From an uncultured Oscillospiraceae bacterium (GTDB lineage Bacteria > Bacillota > Clostridia > Oscillospirales > Ruminococcaceae), in NCBI GenBank assembly GCA_900540595.1, contig UQGL01000002.1:1-64000 (forward strand): 64,000 bases of DNA, in the 5' to 3' direction. The notes beneath the pieces were generated by a model. The model saw only the letters and a list, made by a program, of their open reading frames with translations, searched no databases and was not told the DNA's origin. The translations under genes were made by a program, and so were the position numbers. Shown here one piece after another: positions 50,629-59,374 of this stretch. Position 1 is the stretch's first letter. The number at the start of each line of letters is the position of its first letter.

Positions 50629-51492
50629 TTACAGCGCCGCATAGCCTTGGGCCAGCGCGGCGGCGTCCTCGGCCTGTGTGCCGGCCGACTCACAGATGAT
50701 CGTGGGGGCCAGACCGCGCGCCTTCAGCAGCTGCAAAAGCGGAAGATGGGGCGGGCCGAACGCGGTATCCGCAAAGGTCAGGTGGCATTTTTCTCCGCCC
50801 TTGGTGTAAGCAATGCGGGAAAAATGCGCGTGAAAGTGTACAGCGCGGTCATCACCCAGCCGCTCGGCCAGTGTGTCGAGCAGGGCGGCGTAATCCGCGG
50901 CGGCAGTGGCCTCGGCAAACTGTGTGCCGCAGCTGCGGGCGTACAGGTGCCCGAAGTCGATGCAGGGGGTGATGCGGCTGTCCACCGCGCACAGCGCCAG
51001 TACCTCGTCCAGTGTGCCCAGCTGGTTGACCTTGCCCATCGTCTCCGGGCAGAGGATACAGTCGCCGTAGCCTGCCTCGTCGCAGGCCTTAACGGCGCGC
51101 TCCATCGTGTCCAGTGCCTTTTCAAGCGCAGCCTCCCGGCTCTGCTTGCCGCAGGAGCCGGAATGGAAGATGACACGCCGCCCGCCCAGCGCCTTGACGA
51201 GGGCGCAGCTCTGCAGCAGATAGTCGATGCTGTGCAGCCGCTTGTCCTCCTCAAGGCTTGACATGCTGATATAGTAGGGCGCATGGACCGAGAGGGCGAT
51301 GTTTCGCTCTGAACAGGCGGCGCCCAGCGCGGCAGCCTTGTCGTGCGCCAGCCGTACGCCGCGCCCGCACTGGTACTCAAACGCCGTCAGGCCGAAGCCT
51401 GCCGTATAAGCGGCGATGGCGGCGGGGTCGAACTTTTTGACCGTGTAGCTGTCGGCCAGTCCGGCTGTGCCGAAGCGCGGGGTGTCATTCAT
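50629..51492 (-). CDS. nfo: Endonuclease IV-like TIM-barrel protein (AP endonuclease family 2)
   Basis: 287 residues from ATG 51492, overlapping the yqeG stop by eight bases. Zinc ligands of endonuclease IV are recognisable: H in VHAPYYISMSS, H in VIFHSGSCG, E in CPETMGK, D and H in CIDFGHLYA, H in HFHAHFSRI and E in IICESAG. The family cuts 5' to abasic sites in base-excision repair, which fits the deoxyinosine glycosylase elsewhere in the window. Sequence is somewhat diverged from E. coli Nfo, so a related sugar isomerase-fold role cannot be excluded. Confidence 0.82.
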   Translation of the reverse strand: MNDTPRFGTAGLADSYTVKKFDPAAIAAYTAGFGLTAFEYQCGRGVRLAHDKAAALGAACSERNIALSVHAPYYISMSSLEEDKRLHSIDYLLQSCALVKALGGRRVIFHSGSCGKQSREAALEKALDTMERAVKACDEAGYGDCILCPETMGKVNQLGTLDEVLALCAVDSRITPCIDFGHLYARSCGTQFAEATAAADYAALLDTLAERLGDDRAVHFHAHFSRIAYTKGGEKCHLTFADTAFGPPHLPLLQLLKARGLAPTIICESAGTQAEDAAALAQGYAAL

Positions 51493-51994
51493 ACAGCGTA
51501 CCACCCTTCTGATAGTATTTGTCGATCCAGTACGGTTCAAACTTGCGTTTTAGCAGCACAAATTTGTTTTTGTCGTGGCTGGTGCGGGGCATCAGGTAGA
51601 GGCAGGGGCAGCCGTACAGCCCGGCGGCCATCCGGTCGGCAAAAATCTGGTCCCCGACCATGGCCATCTCACTTTTTTTGCAGCCCAAGCGACGGTGCGC
51701 CACCCGCAGGCCGATGGTGAACGGCTTGCAGGCCAGCGGTACCCAGGCAAGGCCCACGCGCTCGGCAAAGGGGCGCACCCGCTTGGCGGTGTTGTTGGAG
51801 ACGATGGTCAGGCTAATGCCTGCTGCGCGCATCTCGTCCAGCCAAGCCTGCACGGAGGGCTCCAGCACCTGACTGTTGTCCCCGGTCAGGGTGTTGTCCA
51901 CATCCAGCACCAGCGCCCGGATGCCGTGCGCGGCGAGGAAGTCCGGGTGGATACACTCGATTTTTTTAAAGATATATTCGGGGGTTAAAATCAT
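51485..51994 (-). CDS. yqeG: YqeG-family HAD-IIIA phosphatase
   Basis: 169 residues. PEYIFKKIECIHPDFLAAHG then motif I LVLDVDNTLTG, motif II TIVSNN, motif III lysine in CKPFTIGLRVAHRRLGC, motif IV MVGDQIFADRMAAG. The family is near-universal in Firmicutes; in Bacillus it lies with the ribosome-assembly GTPase yqeH. Related to mitochondrial PTPMT/GEP4 phosphatidylglycerophosphate phosphatases, so a lipid substrate is possible. Coupled with the downstream endonuclease gene. Confidence 0.92.
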   Translation of the reverse strand: MILTPEYIFKKIECIHPDFLAAHGIRALVLDVDNTLTGDNSQVLEPSVQAWLDEMRAAGISLTIVSNNTAKRVRPFAERVGLAWVPLACKPFTIGLRVAHRRLGCKKSEMAMVGDQIFADRMAAGLYGCPCLYLMPRTSHDKNKFVLLKRKFEPYWIDKYYQKGGTLYE

Positions 51995-52027
51995 AGATGT
52001 GACCTTTTTAAGATAGCGGTTGGTTGC

Positions 52028-52082
52028 GGCGGCATGAGGGCATGCCGCCCTACGATGCAGGGCGGGGTGCCCTCACCCCGCC
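52028..52082. repeat. Two-hairpin intergenic element with CCCTAC linker
   Basis: Hairpin 1 GGCGGCATG/CATGCCGCC (52028-52036 with 52041-52049), linker starting CTAC, hairpin 2 GGCGGGGTG/CACCCCGCC (52061-52069 with 52074-52082). Similar in plan to the 86-bp family but with different loops and a short spacer. Confidence 0.5.
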
Positions 52083-52100
52083 GCATCGCTGCCGCTGATA

Positions 52101-52139
52101 AAATAAAAGTGCAGGCCCGCGCATAACGCGAACCTGCAC
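52101..52139 (-). terminator. rpsU terminator
   Basis: Minus-strand stem of 7 bp with an inner CGCG/CGCG pair (52109-52115 with 52133-52139) followed by TTTTATTTT. Confidence 0.8.
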
Positions 52140-52160
52140 AGTCGTTCGTTGTAAGATACC

Positions 52161-52337
52161 TTACTTAAACTTGCGCTTGCGGGCAGCCTCGGACTTCTTC
52201 TTGCGCTTCACGGAAGGCTTCTCATAAGCCTCGCGCTTGCGGACCTCAGCTAACACGCCGCTGCGAGCAGTGCTGCGCTTAAAACGGCGCAGAGCGCTCT
52301 CGAGGGACTCGCCCTCTTTGACACGGATCTCCGACAT
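52161..52337 (-). CDS. rpsU: 30S ribosomal protein S21
   Basis: 58 residues from ATG 52337 (site GGGAGGGAAG); longer in-frame starts lack a site. [20 protein letters not shown] and the arginine/lysine-rich tail [15 protein letters not shown] are typical of bS21. It binds the 3' end of 16S rRNA on the small subunit platform. Monocistronic with promoter and terminator. Confidence 0.97.
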   Translation of the reverse strand: MSEIRVKEGESLESALRRFKRSTARSGVLAEVRKREAYEKPSVKRKKKSEAARKRKFK

Positions 52338-52401
52338 CTTCTTCCCTCCCTTGACCTGAGACAGGAGTTTGCCGGTCAAATACTATTAACCAGTAAACAA
52401 G

Positions 52402-52431
52402 ATTATACTATATTAACACCCCTGCTGTCAA
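52402..52431 (-). promoter_or_regulatory. rpsU promoter
   Basis: Minus strand consensus TTGACA (52426-52431), 18-bp spacer, TATAAT (52402-52407). Confidence 0.75.
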
Positions 52432-52493
52432 CAACAATTTTCGCTAAAATGAAAATTTTATTGTAAATAAACCGTGAATCCCGGTTTGCAGGG

Positions 52494-53258
52494 TCACAGC
52501 CGGCCCGCCACAGCGTGGCCGACCCAGAGCAGGCCGTACAGCACCGGCTGGTGCAGCATGTACACCGGCAGCGTGTTGCGCCCGATGGCGCACAGCGGCT
52601 GCAGGACGGCAGGGGGCTCTCCCCTGCCCGGATGCCAGAGCTGCGCCAGAAACACCCCGCACCAGAACAGAAACACCCACGGCAGCAGCGGAAAGTAATC
52701 GGCGGAGGAGAACCGCGTCAGGTCAGGCAGGCCGAGCCAGAACAGGTTGGCCCTGTACAGCCCCGCAGGCAGGGCACAGAGCCGCAGACCCTCAAACCCG
52801 ATAAATCCCTGCGGCAGCTGATTCGTGAGCGCAAACAGCGCCGCAGACGCCGCCAGGCCCGCTTTGGCGGGGATGCGCTGCAGCAGCGGGCGGATAAGGC
52901 AGGTCAGCAGCACGGCAGCCGCATTCAGATGCAGCACACCGAACCAGATACTCTCCGATGGCAGAAACAGGACGGTTGCTGCGGTCAGCAATGCTGCACA
53001 CGCTGCCACAAGCAGCCCATTGCGGACGGGGCGGCGGGCCAGCGGCAGGCTGAACCCCGACAGCAGGATGAAACTCCAACAGATGTATTGCTGCCAAACA
53101 TGGCAGCCCGGGGCCGAGATATTGTACCAACCGCCGGTATGACCGAATACATATACCCAGTCGTACAGGGCATGATAGGCCAGCATATTCAGCAGCGCCA
53201 GCCCCCGCAGTGCGTCCGGCAGCCACATCCGCCCCGTTTTTGTGTGAAGCACAGGCAA
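52494..53258 (-). CDS. DUF1624 (heparan-alpha-glucosaminide N-acetyltransferase-like) membrane protein
   Basis: 254 residues from TTG 53258 with GAGGG about 8 bases upstream. Seven or more hydrophobic helices; the N-terminal LPDALRGLALLNMLAYHALY with its conserved histidine, and GRNTLPVYMLHQPVLYGLLW near the C-terminus, are the acyltransferase-3-like DUF1624 pattern. Such proteins may acetylate sugars at the membrane using cytoplasmic acyl donors. No partner gene is obvious. The TTG start is the least certain part. Confidence 0.8.
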   Translation of the reverse strand: MPVLHTKTGRMWLPDALRGLALLNMLAYHALYDWVYVFGHTGGWYNISAPGCHVWQQYICWSFILLSGFSLPLARRPVRNGLLVAACAALLTAATVLFLPSESIWFGVLHLNAAAVLLTCLIRPLLQRIPAKAGLAASAALFALTNQLPQGFIGFEGLRLCALPAGLYRANLFWLGLPDLTRFSSADYFPLLPWVFLFWCGVFLAQLWHPGRGEPPAVLQPLCAIGRNTLPVYMLHQPVLYGLLWVGHAVAGRL

Positions 53259-53316
53259 ATTTACGCCCTCTTTCCCAAAGAATTACCAAGTTTATTCTAA
53301 CACAATGTCGTGCGGC

Positions 53317-53345
53317 TTGCAATCATGGCGATTTTGCGGTACAAT
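53317..53345 (+). promoter_or_regulatory. Promoter of the Cof-phosphofructokinase pair
   Basis: TTGCAA (53317-53322), 17-bp spacer, TACAAT (53340-53345), close to the ATG at 53370. Confidence 0.6.
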
Positions 53346-53369
53346 AAGCCGGTATAAGGAGTGAAGAAA

Positions 53370-54194
53370 ATGCAGGATATCCGCCTTGTGGCATTGGACC
53401 TGGACGGTACGGTTTTTAACGATAAAAAGGAGATCACCCCCCGCACACTGGCGGCGATCCGCAACGCCGTGGCGCGCGGTGTGGCGGTGCTGCCCGCCAC
53501 GGGGCGCACGGCCAGCGGCATCCCGGCAGCATTCACCTCGATCCCCGGTGTACGGTATGCGCTGACCTCCAACGGCGCCAGTGTGGTGGATCTGCAGACC
53601 GGGCAGCAGCTTGTGAAGCAGCCGTTCGCCACTGCCGATGCGCTGAAGATCTATGACATCCTTGCCCGGAATGGCGGGATGCTGAGTGTTTTTATCGGCG
53701 GCAAAAGCTACACGACCCGCGAAAACGCTGCGCATCACATGGATGTGGTGCCCGAAAATCTTCGGGAATATTTCCGCACGACCCGCGTGGAGGTCGAGGA
53801 CATGCCAGCAACCCTGCAGGCGCATGCCCACGAGATCGAGAAATACAGCATGCTCTACCACAATGAGGCCGAGCGCGATGCTGCCTGGCGTGCGGTACAG
53901 CAGGCCTGCCCCGGTATGGAGCTGACCTCCAGCCTACCCGGCAACATGGAGATTAACGCCCCCGGTGTGACGAAGGGCAGCGGCCTGCTGGCGCTGGCGG
54001 CGCATCTGGGTCTGCGCCGGGAGCAGACGATGGCCGTGGGTGACTCCGGCAACGACCGCGCCATGATCGAGGCGGCCGGGCTGGGGGTGGCCATGGGCAA
54101 CGCGACCGATGACATTAAGGAAATTGCCGATGCAACGACCGATGATAACAACCATGACGGCGTGGCAAAGGCAATAGAAAAATACGCTCTGTAA
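53370..54194 (+). CDS. Cof-type HAD-IIB phosphatase
   Basis: 274 residues from ATG 53370; GTG 53361 lies too close to the AAGGAG site. Motif I LVALDLDGTVFND, motif II VLPATGRTASGIPAAF, motif III TKGSGLLALAAHLGL, motif IV MAVGDSGNDRAMIEAAG. C2B cap. Substrate probably a sugar phosphate. It lies 32 bases before phosphofructokinase, so a role in controlling sugar-phosphate pools is plausible but not shown. Confidence 0.87.
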   Translation: MQDIRLVALDLDGTVFNDKKEITPRTLAAIRNAVARGVAVLPATGRTASGIPAAFTSIPGVRYALTSNGASVVDLQTGQQLVKQPFATADALKIYDILARNGGMLSVFIGGKSYTTRENAAHHMDVVPENLREYFRTTRVEVEDMPATLQAHAHEIEKYSMLYHNEAERDAAWRAVQQACPGMELTSSLPGNMEINAPGVTKGSGLLALAAHLGLRREQTMAVGDSGNDRAMIEAAGLGVAMGNATDDIKEIADATTDDNNHDGVAKAIEKYAL

Positions 54195-54226
54195 TATTCA
54201 AATAAAATATAACGCGAGGTACAGTT

Positions 54227-55447
54227 ATGAAGAATGTTCTGGTAGGCCAGTCGGGCGGCCCGACCGCCGTCATCAACTCCAGTCTGGCGGGCGTCTATGA
54301 GACAGCCAAGGCCTGCGGCGCACCCCATGTCTACGGTATGCAGTACGGCATCGAGGGTCTGCTGGAGGAAAAGCTGGTGGATCTGGATGGCGTGCTGAGT
54401 GACAAGATGGATATTGAGCTGCTCAAGCGCACGCCGTCCAGCTTTTTGGGCAGCTGCCGCCACAAGCTGCCGGATCCCACCGTGGACGAGGCACCGTTCC
54501 TGCGGCTGTTTGAGCTGTTTGCCAAGTATGACATCGGCGCGGTGTTCTATATCGGCGGCAACGACTCGATGGACACCATCTCCAAGCTGAGCGCCTACGG
54601 CAAGACCGTCAACAGCGAAATCCGCTTCATTGGCGTGCCCAAGACCATCGACAACGACCTGATGCTGACCGACCACACCCCCGGCTACGGCAGCGCGGCC
54701 AAGTATATTGCCACGATCCTCAAGGAGGTCATCTGCGATTCCAGCGTGTACGACCTGCGCAGCGTGACGGTGGCCGAGATCATGGGCCGCCACACCGGCT
54801 GGCTGGCCGCAGCGGCCAGTCTGGCAGCCGGTCCCGATTGCAACGGCCCCGACCTGATCCTGCTGCCGGAGCGCCCCTTTGATGAGGAGGCCTTCCTCAA
54901 GCGGGTTGCAGAGCTGGAAAAGGAACGCCACAATGTGATCATCGCCGTCAGCGAGGGCGTCAAGAACAAGGACGGCGTCTTCCTCTGCGATCTTGTCTCC
55001 ACGGCCGGGCAGCTTGATGCCTTCGGCCATAAGGCGATCCTGAGCGGCACCAGCCGTTATCTGGCGGATCTGATCCGGGTGCGTCTGGGCTGCAAGACCC
55101 GCGCAATCGAATTCTCTACCCTGCAGCGCTGCGCCAGCCATCTGGCAAGCCGCACCGACATCACCGAGGCCTATCAGGTCGGCGGTGCTGCGGTCGAGGC
55201 CGCCGTGCGCGGTGAGACCGCAAAGATGGCCGCCATCAAGCGCAAGAGTGACCAGCCCTACCGCGCAGAGACCGAAATGGTCGATGTGACGAAGGTCGCC
55301 AACTTTGAGAAGAAGGTCCCGCTGGACTGGATCACCGAGGACGGTATGCATGTCAATGAGAACTTTGAGCGCTATGCCCGTCCGCTCATTCAGGCAGAGT
55401 TGACGCCTATCTATATCAACGGCGTGCCGCGGCATATCCATCTGTAA
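54227..55447 (+). CDS. 6-phosphofructokinase, probably pyrophosphate-dependent
   Basis: 406 residues, longer than the 320 of ATP-PfkA. N-terminal LVGQSGGPTAVINSSLAG; the phosphoryl-donor loop is GGNDS (110-114) with aspartate at the position that is glycine in ATP enzymes, and PKTIDND (138-144) has the lysine of PPi enzymes; MGRHTGWLAAAASLA and LLPERPFDEEAFL follow. Together they indicate reversible PPi-dependent phosphorylation of fructose 6-phosphate. Ends the transcript with a strong terminator. Confidence 0.9.
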   Translation: MKNVLVGQSGGPTAVINSSLAGVYETAKACGAPHVYGMQYGIEGLLEEKLVDLDGVLSDKMDIELLKRTPSSFLGSCRHKLPDPTVDEAPFLRLFELFAKYDIGAVFYIGGNDSMDTISKLSAYGKTVNSEIRFIGVPKTIDNDLMLTDHTPGYGSAAKYIATILKEVICDSSVYDLRSVTVAEIMGRHTGWLAAAASLAAGPDCNGPDLILLPERPFDEEAFLKRVAELEKERHNVIIAVSEGVKNKDGVFLCDLVSTAGQLDAFGHKAILSGTSRYLADLIRVRLGCKTRAIEFSTLQRCASHLASRTDITEAYQVGGAAVEAAVRGETAKMAAIKRKSDQPYRAETEMVDVTKVANFEKKVPLDWITEDGMHVNENFERYARPLIQAELTPIYINGVPRHIHL

Positions 55448-55455
55448 AAAAAGAG

Positions 55456-55490
55456 AACGGAGCATCGCAAAAAGCGATGCTCCGTTTTTT
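55456..55490 (+). terminator. Terminator of the Cof-PFK pair
   Basis: 13-bp perfect stem (55456-55468 with 55474-55486), loop of A5, T7. Confidence 0.9.
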
Positions 55491-55498
55491 TGATGCCT

Positions 55499-55528
55499 AT
55501 AATAAAACGAACCCGCCGTTATGCGGGT
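55499..55528 (-). terminator. hup terminator
   Basis: Minus-strand stem ACCCGC/GCGGGT (55511-55516 with 55523-55528), then TTCGTTTTATT. Short stem; moderate. Confidence 0.55.
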
Positions 55529-55557
55529 CCGCAAAAGCTGTATGGATCCTGACGAGA

Positions 55558-55833
55558 TCAGCCGGAGACCTTCTCCTTCAGGCGGCCGCTGGCCTTGAAG
55601 CCGGGGATCGCGGTGGGCTCCAGCTTGCTGGTGACCTTGGTCTTGGGGTTGGTGAAGTTCTTGGTCTGGCGCTCACGCATTTCAAAACGGCCGAAGCCTG
55701 CGATCGTGACCTTGTCGCCGCTCTTGAGCACATCGCCAATGGTCCCGAAGATGCCGTCCATAACCTTCTCCACCTCGGCGCTGGTCATGTTGGTGTCGTT
55801 GGCTACCTTGGTAATCAACTGAGATCTCGTCAT
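55558..55833 (-). CDS. hup: HU-family DNA-binding protein
   Basis: 91 residues from ATG 55833 (site TAGGAG). MTRSQLITKVANDTNMTSAE, the turn VTIAGFGRFEMRER and the DNA-minor-groove arm followed by IPGFKASGRLKEKV identify HU. A dimeric histone-like protein that bends and compacts DNA. The only such gene in the window. Its promoter overlaps a long inverted repeat. Confidence 0.96.
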   Translation of the reverse strand: MTRSQLITKVANDTNMTSAEVEKVMDGIFGTIGDVLKSGDKVTIAGFGRFEMRERQTKNFTNPKTKVTSKLEPTAIPGFKASGRLKEKVSG

Positions 55834-55890
55834 GATATTTCTAACTCCTATCCGTATAGGCACACAATGCCCGTTGTTATTACGATGTTT

Positions 55891-55919
55891 ATTATAGAGA
55901 AAATTGTGCGCAGAATCAA
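55891..55919 (-). promoter_or_regulatory. hup promoter
   Basis: Minus strand TTGATT (55914-55919), 17-bp spacer, TATAAT (55891-55896). Confidence 0.7.
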
Positions 55920-55958
55920 GAGTTTTTGATGAAAAAAGTGTTTTTCGTCAAAAACTCT
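55919..55958. repeat. 18-bp inverted repeat abutting the hup -35 box
   Basis: Arms 55919-55936 and 55941-55958 pair with one mismatch around a 4-base loop; arms read AGAGTTTTTGATGAAAAA and its complement. It begins at the last base of the -35 element. It could be an operator or a transcript hairpin from upstream readthrough. The region 55960-56087 has no gene. Confidence 0.65.
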
Positions 55959-56087
55959 AAAATTTCGCAGTGCGGACTATCAAAAAGTGGCATTTGGCAA
56001 AAAATGCACGCACCATGTAAAAATATCCAAAAGGCAGGCAGCGCGCATCGGGGATGTTACGGGCTATTGCCGGCGCCGTCTTTAGCC

Positions 56088-56124
56088 AAAAAACGCCTGC
56101 ACCCTTTTACAGGTACAGGCGTTT
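56088..56124 (-). terminator. Terminator of the pyrimidine operon (after carB)
   Basis: Minus-strand 9-bp stem (56091-56099 with 56116-56124) with inner CCTGT/AAGGG pairing possible, followed by T6; 11 bases past the carB stop. Confidence 0.8.
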
Positions 56125-56134
56125 GCGTCAGCAG

Positions 56135-59100
56135 TTATTTACCGCTTGCAGCCTCGCGGTGCAGGTGGGCAATATCCACCAGTTCCATCTGGCTGATGTC
56201 GTGGTCGCCGCGCAGGGCGTCAACGAGGACGCGGGCGGTATCCATGGCCGTGATGGTCGGGATGGACAGTTCGGTCGCCTTGCGGCGGAACTTGACCGAG
56301 TCGCGGTGCGGGTCACGGCCGTGGGGGCTGGTGGAGATGATGTAATCCACCAATCCGCTTTCCAGCAGGTCAATGACATTCGGGCGCGCGCCGCTCATCT
56401 GGCGGACAACGCTGCAGGGCACCATCTCACTGTTCAGGTAGCGGGCCGTGCCGGGGGTGCCGTAGATCTTGTAGCCGTAGTCATGCAGCTTCCAGGCCAG
56501 CTCGGCGGCCTCCGCCTTGTCGCCGTCCTTGACCGAGATGATCACGCAGGAGCCGGGGCCGGGGGTCTTGAACTGATAGCCGGCTGCGACAAGGCCCTTC
56601 ATCATGGCTTCGTGGAAGGTCGGGGCAATGCCCAGAACCTCGCCGGTGGACTTCATCTCAGGGCCGAGCATCGTGTCAACGCCGTGCAGCTTCAGGAAGC
56701 TGTAGACGGGCACCTTGACGGCATAGTAGGGGCTCTTGCCATCGCGCCACAGGCCGGTGCCGTAGCCCATATCCTTGAGCTTTTCGCCCAGTGTGCAGCG
56801 CACGGCCAGATCGACCATCGGCACACCGGTGACCTTGGAGATATAGGGCACGGTACGGGAGGAACGGGGGTTGACCTCGATGACATAGACGCGGTCGTTC
56901 TGCACGGCATACTGCACATTGACCAGACCCACAACCTTCAGCTCGCGGGCAAAGCGGCCGGTGTAATCGACCAGCGTGTCAATGACCTTCTGGCTGAAGG
57001 TCGTGGGCGGGTAGACGCAGATGGAGTCGCCGGAGTGTACGCCGGTGCGCTCGACCTGCTGCATGATGCCGGGCACCAGATAATCGGTACCATCGCAGAT
57101 GGCATCGACCTCGCACTCGGTGCCGAGGATGTACTTGTCCATCAGCACGGGGTGGCTCATGTCAACATGCTTTGTGATGACGCCCATGTACTCGATGACA
57201 TCGCTGGAGTTGTAGGCCACGATCATGTTCTGGCCGCCCAGAACATAGGACGGACGCATCAGGACCGGGTAGCCAACCTCCTGCGCAGCCTGCAGGGCCT
57301 CGTCCAGCGTAAAGACAGTGCGGCCCTCCGGGCGGGGAATGCCGCAGCGCTCGAGCAGCTCGTCAAAACGCTCGCGGTCCTCGGCCTCATCAATGGCATC
57401 GGCAGGGGTGCCCAGAATCGGCAGGCCGATCTCGTCCATGTGCTTGGCCAGCTTGATGGCAGTCTGGCCGCCGAACTGGACAAGGCAGCCGTCCGGCTTC
57501 TCGGTCTCGATGATGTGGTCAACGCTCTCGGGGTTCAGCGGGTCGAAATACAGGCGGTCGCCGGTGTCGAAGTCGGTGGAGACCGTCTCGGGGTTGTTGT
57601 TGACAAGGACGGCCTCGCAGCCGTGCTGCTTGAGCGTCCAGACAGCGTGGACGGAGCAGTAGTCGAACTCAATGCCCTGACCGATGCGGATGGGGCCGGA
57701 GCCAAAGACGAGGACCTTCTTTTTGTCGGGGTCGCTGCGCTCGGCAATGAACTGCGCGGCCTCGTTGTCCTCATCGTAGGTGGAGTAGAAATACGGCGTC
57801 TTGGCGGCAAATTCTGCGGCGCAGGTATCGACCATCTTAAAGGCGGCCTTCGGGGCCTCGGGCAGGGTGTCCACGCCCGCCAGACGGCGGATGGTCTTGT
57901 CAAGGAAGCCGAAGCGCTTGGCGTTCAGGTACTTCTCGGTCGTCAGCTCACCGTTCTTCAGCCCCATCTCGATGTCGGCCAGATGCTGCAGCTTGTCAAG
58001 GAACCACCAGTCGATCTTGGTGATGTCGTAGATTGTCTCATGCGGCACGCCGCGCTTGAGGGCCTCGTAGACGCAGAAGGCGCGCTCGGAGTCCTGCACA
58101 TGCAGGTGCTCGATGACCTCCTCGGTGGTCAGCTTCTCAAAGTCAGGCAGCGTCATCGTGTCCAGACCCAGCTCGGTCGAGGAGACGGCCTTCATCATGG
58201 CATGCTCAAAGTTGTTGCCGATGGCCATGACCTCGCCGGTGGCCATCATCTGGGTGCCGAGGGATTTGTCCGCGTAGACGAACTTGTCAAACGGCCACTT
58301 CGGGTACTTGACGACCACATAGTCGAGCGCAGGCTCAAAGCAGGCGCAGGTCTCGCCGGTAACGTCGTTGGTGATCTCGTCCAGCGTATAGCCCAGCGCG
58401 ATCTTGGTCGCAACCTTGGCGATGGGATAGCCGGTGGCCTTGGAGGCCAGCGCGGAGGAGCGGGACACGCGGGGGTTGACCTCGATGACCGCATACTCAA
58501 AGCTGTCAGGCTTCAGCGCAAACTGGCAGTTGCAGCCGCCCTCAATGCCAAGCTCGGTGATGATGTCCAGCGCGGCGGTGCGCAGCATCTGGTACTCCTT
58601 GTCGGAGAGGGTCTGGCTGGGTGCCACAACGATGGAGTCACCGGTATGGATGCCGACAGGGTCAAGGTTCTCCATGTTGCAGACCGTGATAACGTTGCCC
58701 TTGGAGTCGCGCATGACCTCATACTCGATCTCCTTCCAGCCGGAGATGCACTTCTCAACGAGGATCTGGTGGATGGGAGACAGGCGCAGACCGTTCGTGG
58801 CGATCTCGTGCAGCTTTTCGCGGTCCTCGCAGATGCCGCCGCCGGTGCCGCCCATCGTGAAGGCAGGGCGGACGATGACGGGGTAGCCGATGATCTCGGC
58901 AAAATCCAGCGCATCGTCCAGATCCTCAACGACCTTGGAGGGGATGATGGGCTGGTGCAGCTTTTCCATCGTGTCCTTAAAGAGCTGGCGGTCCTCGGCA
59001 CGGTCGATCGTGTCAGGCTTGCAGGCCAGCAGGCGGACGCCGCTGCGGTCGAGGAAACCGCTGCGGGCCAGCTCCATCGAGAGGTTCAAGCCCATCTGGC

Positions 59101-59374
59101 CGCCCAGATTGGGCAGGATAGCGTCGGGCTTTTCCTTCTCGATGATGCGCTCAATGACCTCGGCGGTCAGCGGCTCGATGTAAACATGATCGGCAATGTC
59201 AGGGTCGGTCATGATGGTGGCGGGGTTGGAGTTGACCAACACCGTCTCTACGCCCTCGGATTTCAGCGCACGGCAGGCCTGGGTACCGGAGTAGTCGAAC
59301 TCCGCTGCCTGACCGATGATGATGGGGCCGGAGCCAATGACCAGTACCTTTTTGATACGCGGGTCTTTAGGCAT
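56135..59374 (-). CDS. carB: Carbamoyl-phosphate synthase, large subunit
   Basis: 1079 residues, standard length. Two ATP-grasp halves phosphorylate bicarbonate and carbamate. N-terminal half: KVLVIGSGPIIIGQAAEFDY, NSNPATIMTDP, TMGGTGGGICEDREKL; second half: KKVLVFGSGPIRIGQGIEFD, NNNPETVSTDFDTGDRLYF. The C-terminal MGS-like regulatory domain (about 935-1079) binds UMP/ornithine/IMP effectors. The start overlaps carA by eight bases. Last gene of the pyrimidine operon. Confidence 0.98.
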   Translation of the reverse strand: MPKDPRIKKVLVIGSGPIIIGQAAEFDYSGTQACRALKSEGVETVLVNSNPATIMTDPDIADHVYIEPLTAEVIERIIEKEKPDAILPNLGGQMGLNLSMELARSGFLDRSGVRLLACKPDTIDRAEDRQLFKDTMEKLHQPIIPSKVVEDLDDALDFAEIIGYPVIVRPAFTMGGTGGGICEDREKLHEIATNGLRLSPIHQILVEKCISGWKEIEYEVMRDSKGNVITVCNMENLDPVGIHTGDSIVVAPSQTLSDKEYQMLRTAALDIITELGIEGGCNCQFALKPDSFEYAVIEVNPRVSRSSALASKATGYPIAKVATKIALGYTLDEITNDVTGETCACFEPALDYVVVKYPKWPFDKFVYADKSLGTQMMATGEVMAIGNNFEHAMMKAVSSTELGLDTMTLPDFEKLTTEEVIEHLHVQDSERAFCVYEALKRGVPHETIYDITKIDWWFLDKLQHLADIEMGLKNGELTTEKYLNAKRFGFLDKTIRRLAGVDTLPEAPKAAFKMVDTCAAEFAAKTPYFYSTYDEDNEAAQFIAERSDPDKKKVLVFGSGPIRIGQGIEFDYCSVHAVWTLKQHGCEAVLVNNNPETVSTDFDTGDRLYFDPLNPESVDHIIETEKPDGCLVQFGGQTAIKLAKHMDEIGLPILGTPADAIDEAEDRERFDELLERCGIPRPEGRTVFTLDEALQAAQEVGYPVLMRPSYVLGGQNMIVAYNSSDVIEYMGVITKHVDMSHPVLMDKYILGTECEVDAICDGTDYLVPGIMQQVERTGVHSGDSICVYPPTTFSQKVIDTLVDYTGRFARELKVVGLVNVQYAVQNDRVYVIEVNPRSSRTVPYISKVTGVPMVDLAVRCTLGEKLKDMGYGTGLWRDGKSPYYAVKVPVYSFLKLHGVDTMLGPEMKSTGEVLGIAPTFHEAMMKGLVAAGYQFKTPGPGSCVIISVKDGDKAEAAELAWKLHDYGYKIYGTPGTARYLNSEMVPCSVVRQMSGARPNVIDLLESGLVDYIISTSPHGRDPHRDSVKFRRKATELSIPTITAMDTARVLVDALRGDHDISQMELVDIAHLHREAASGK

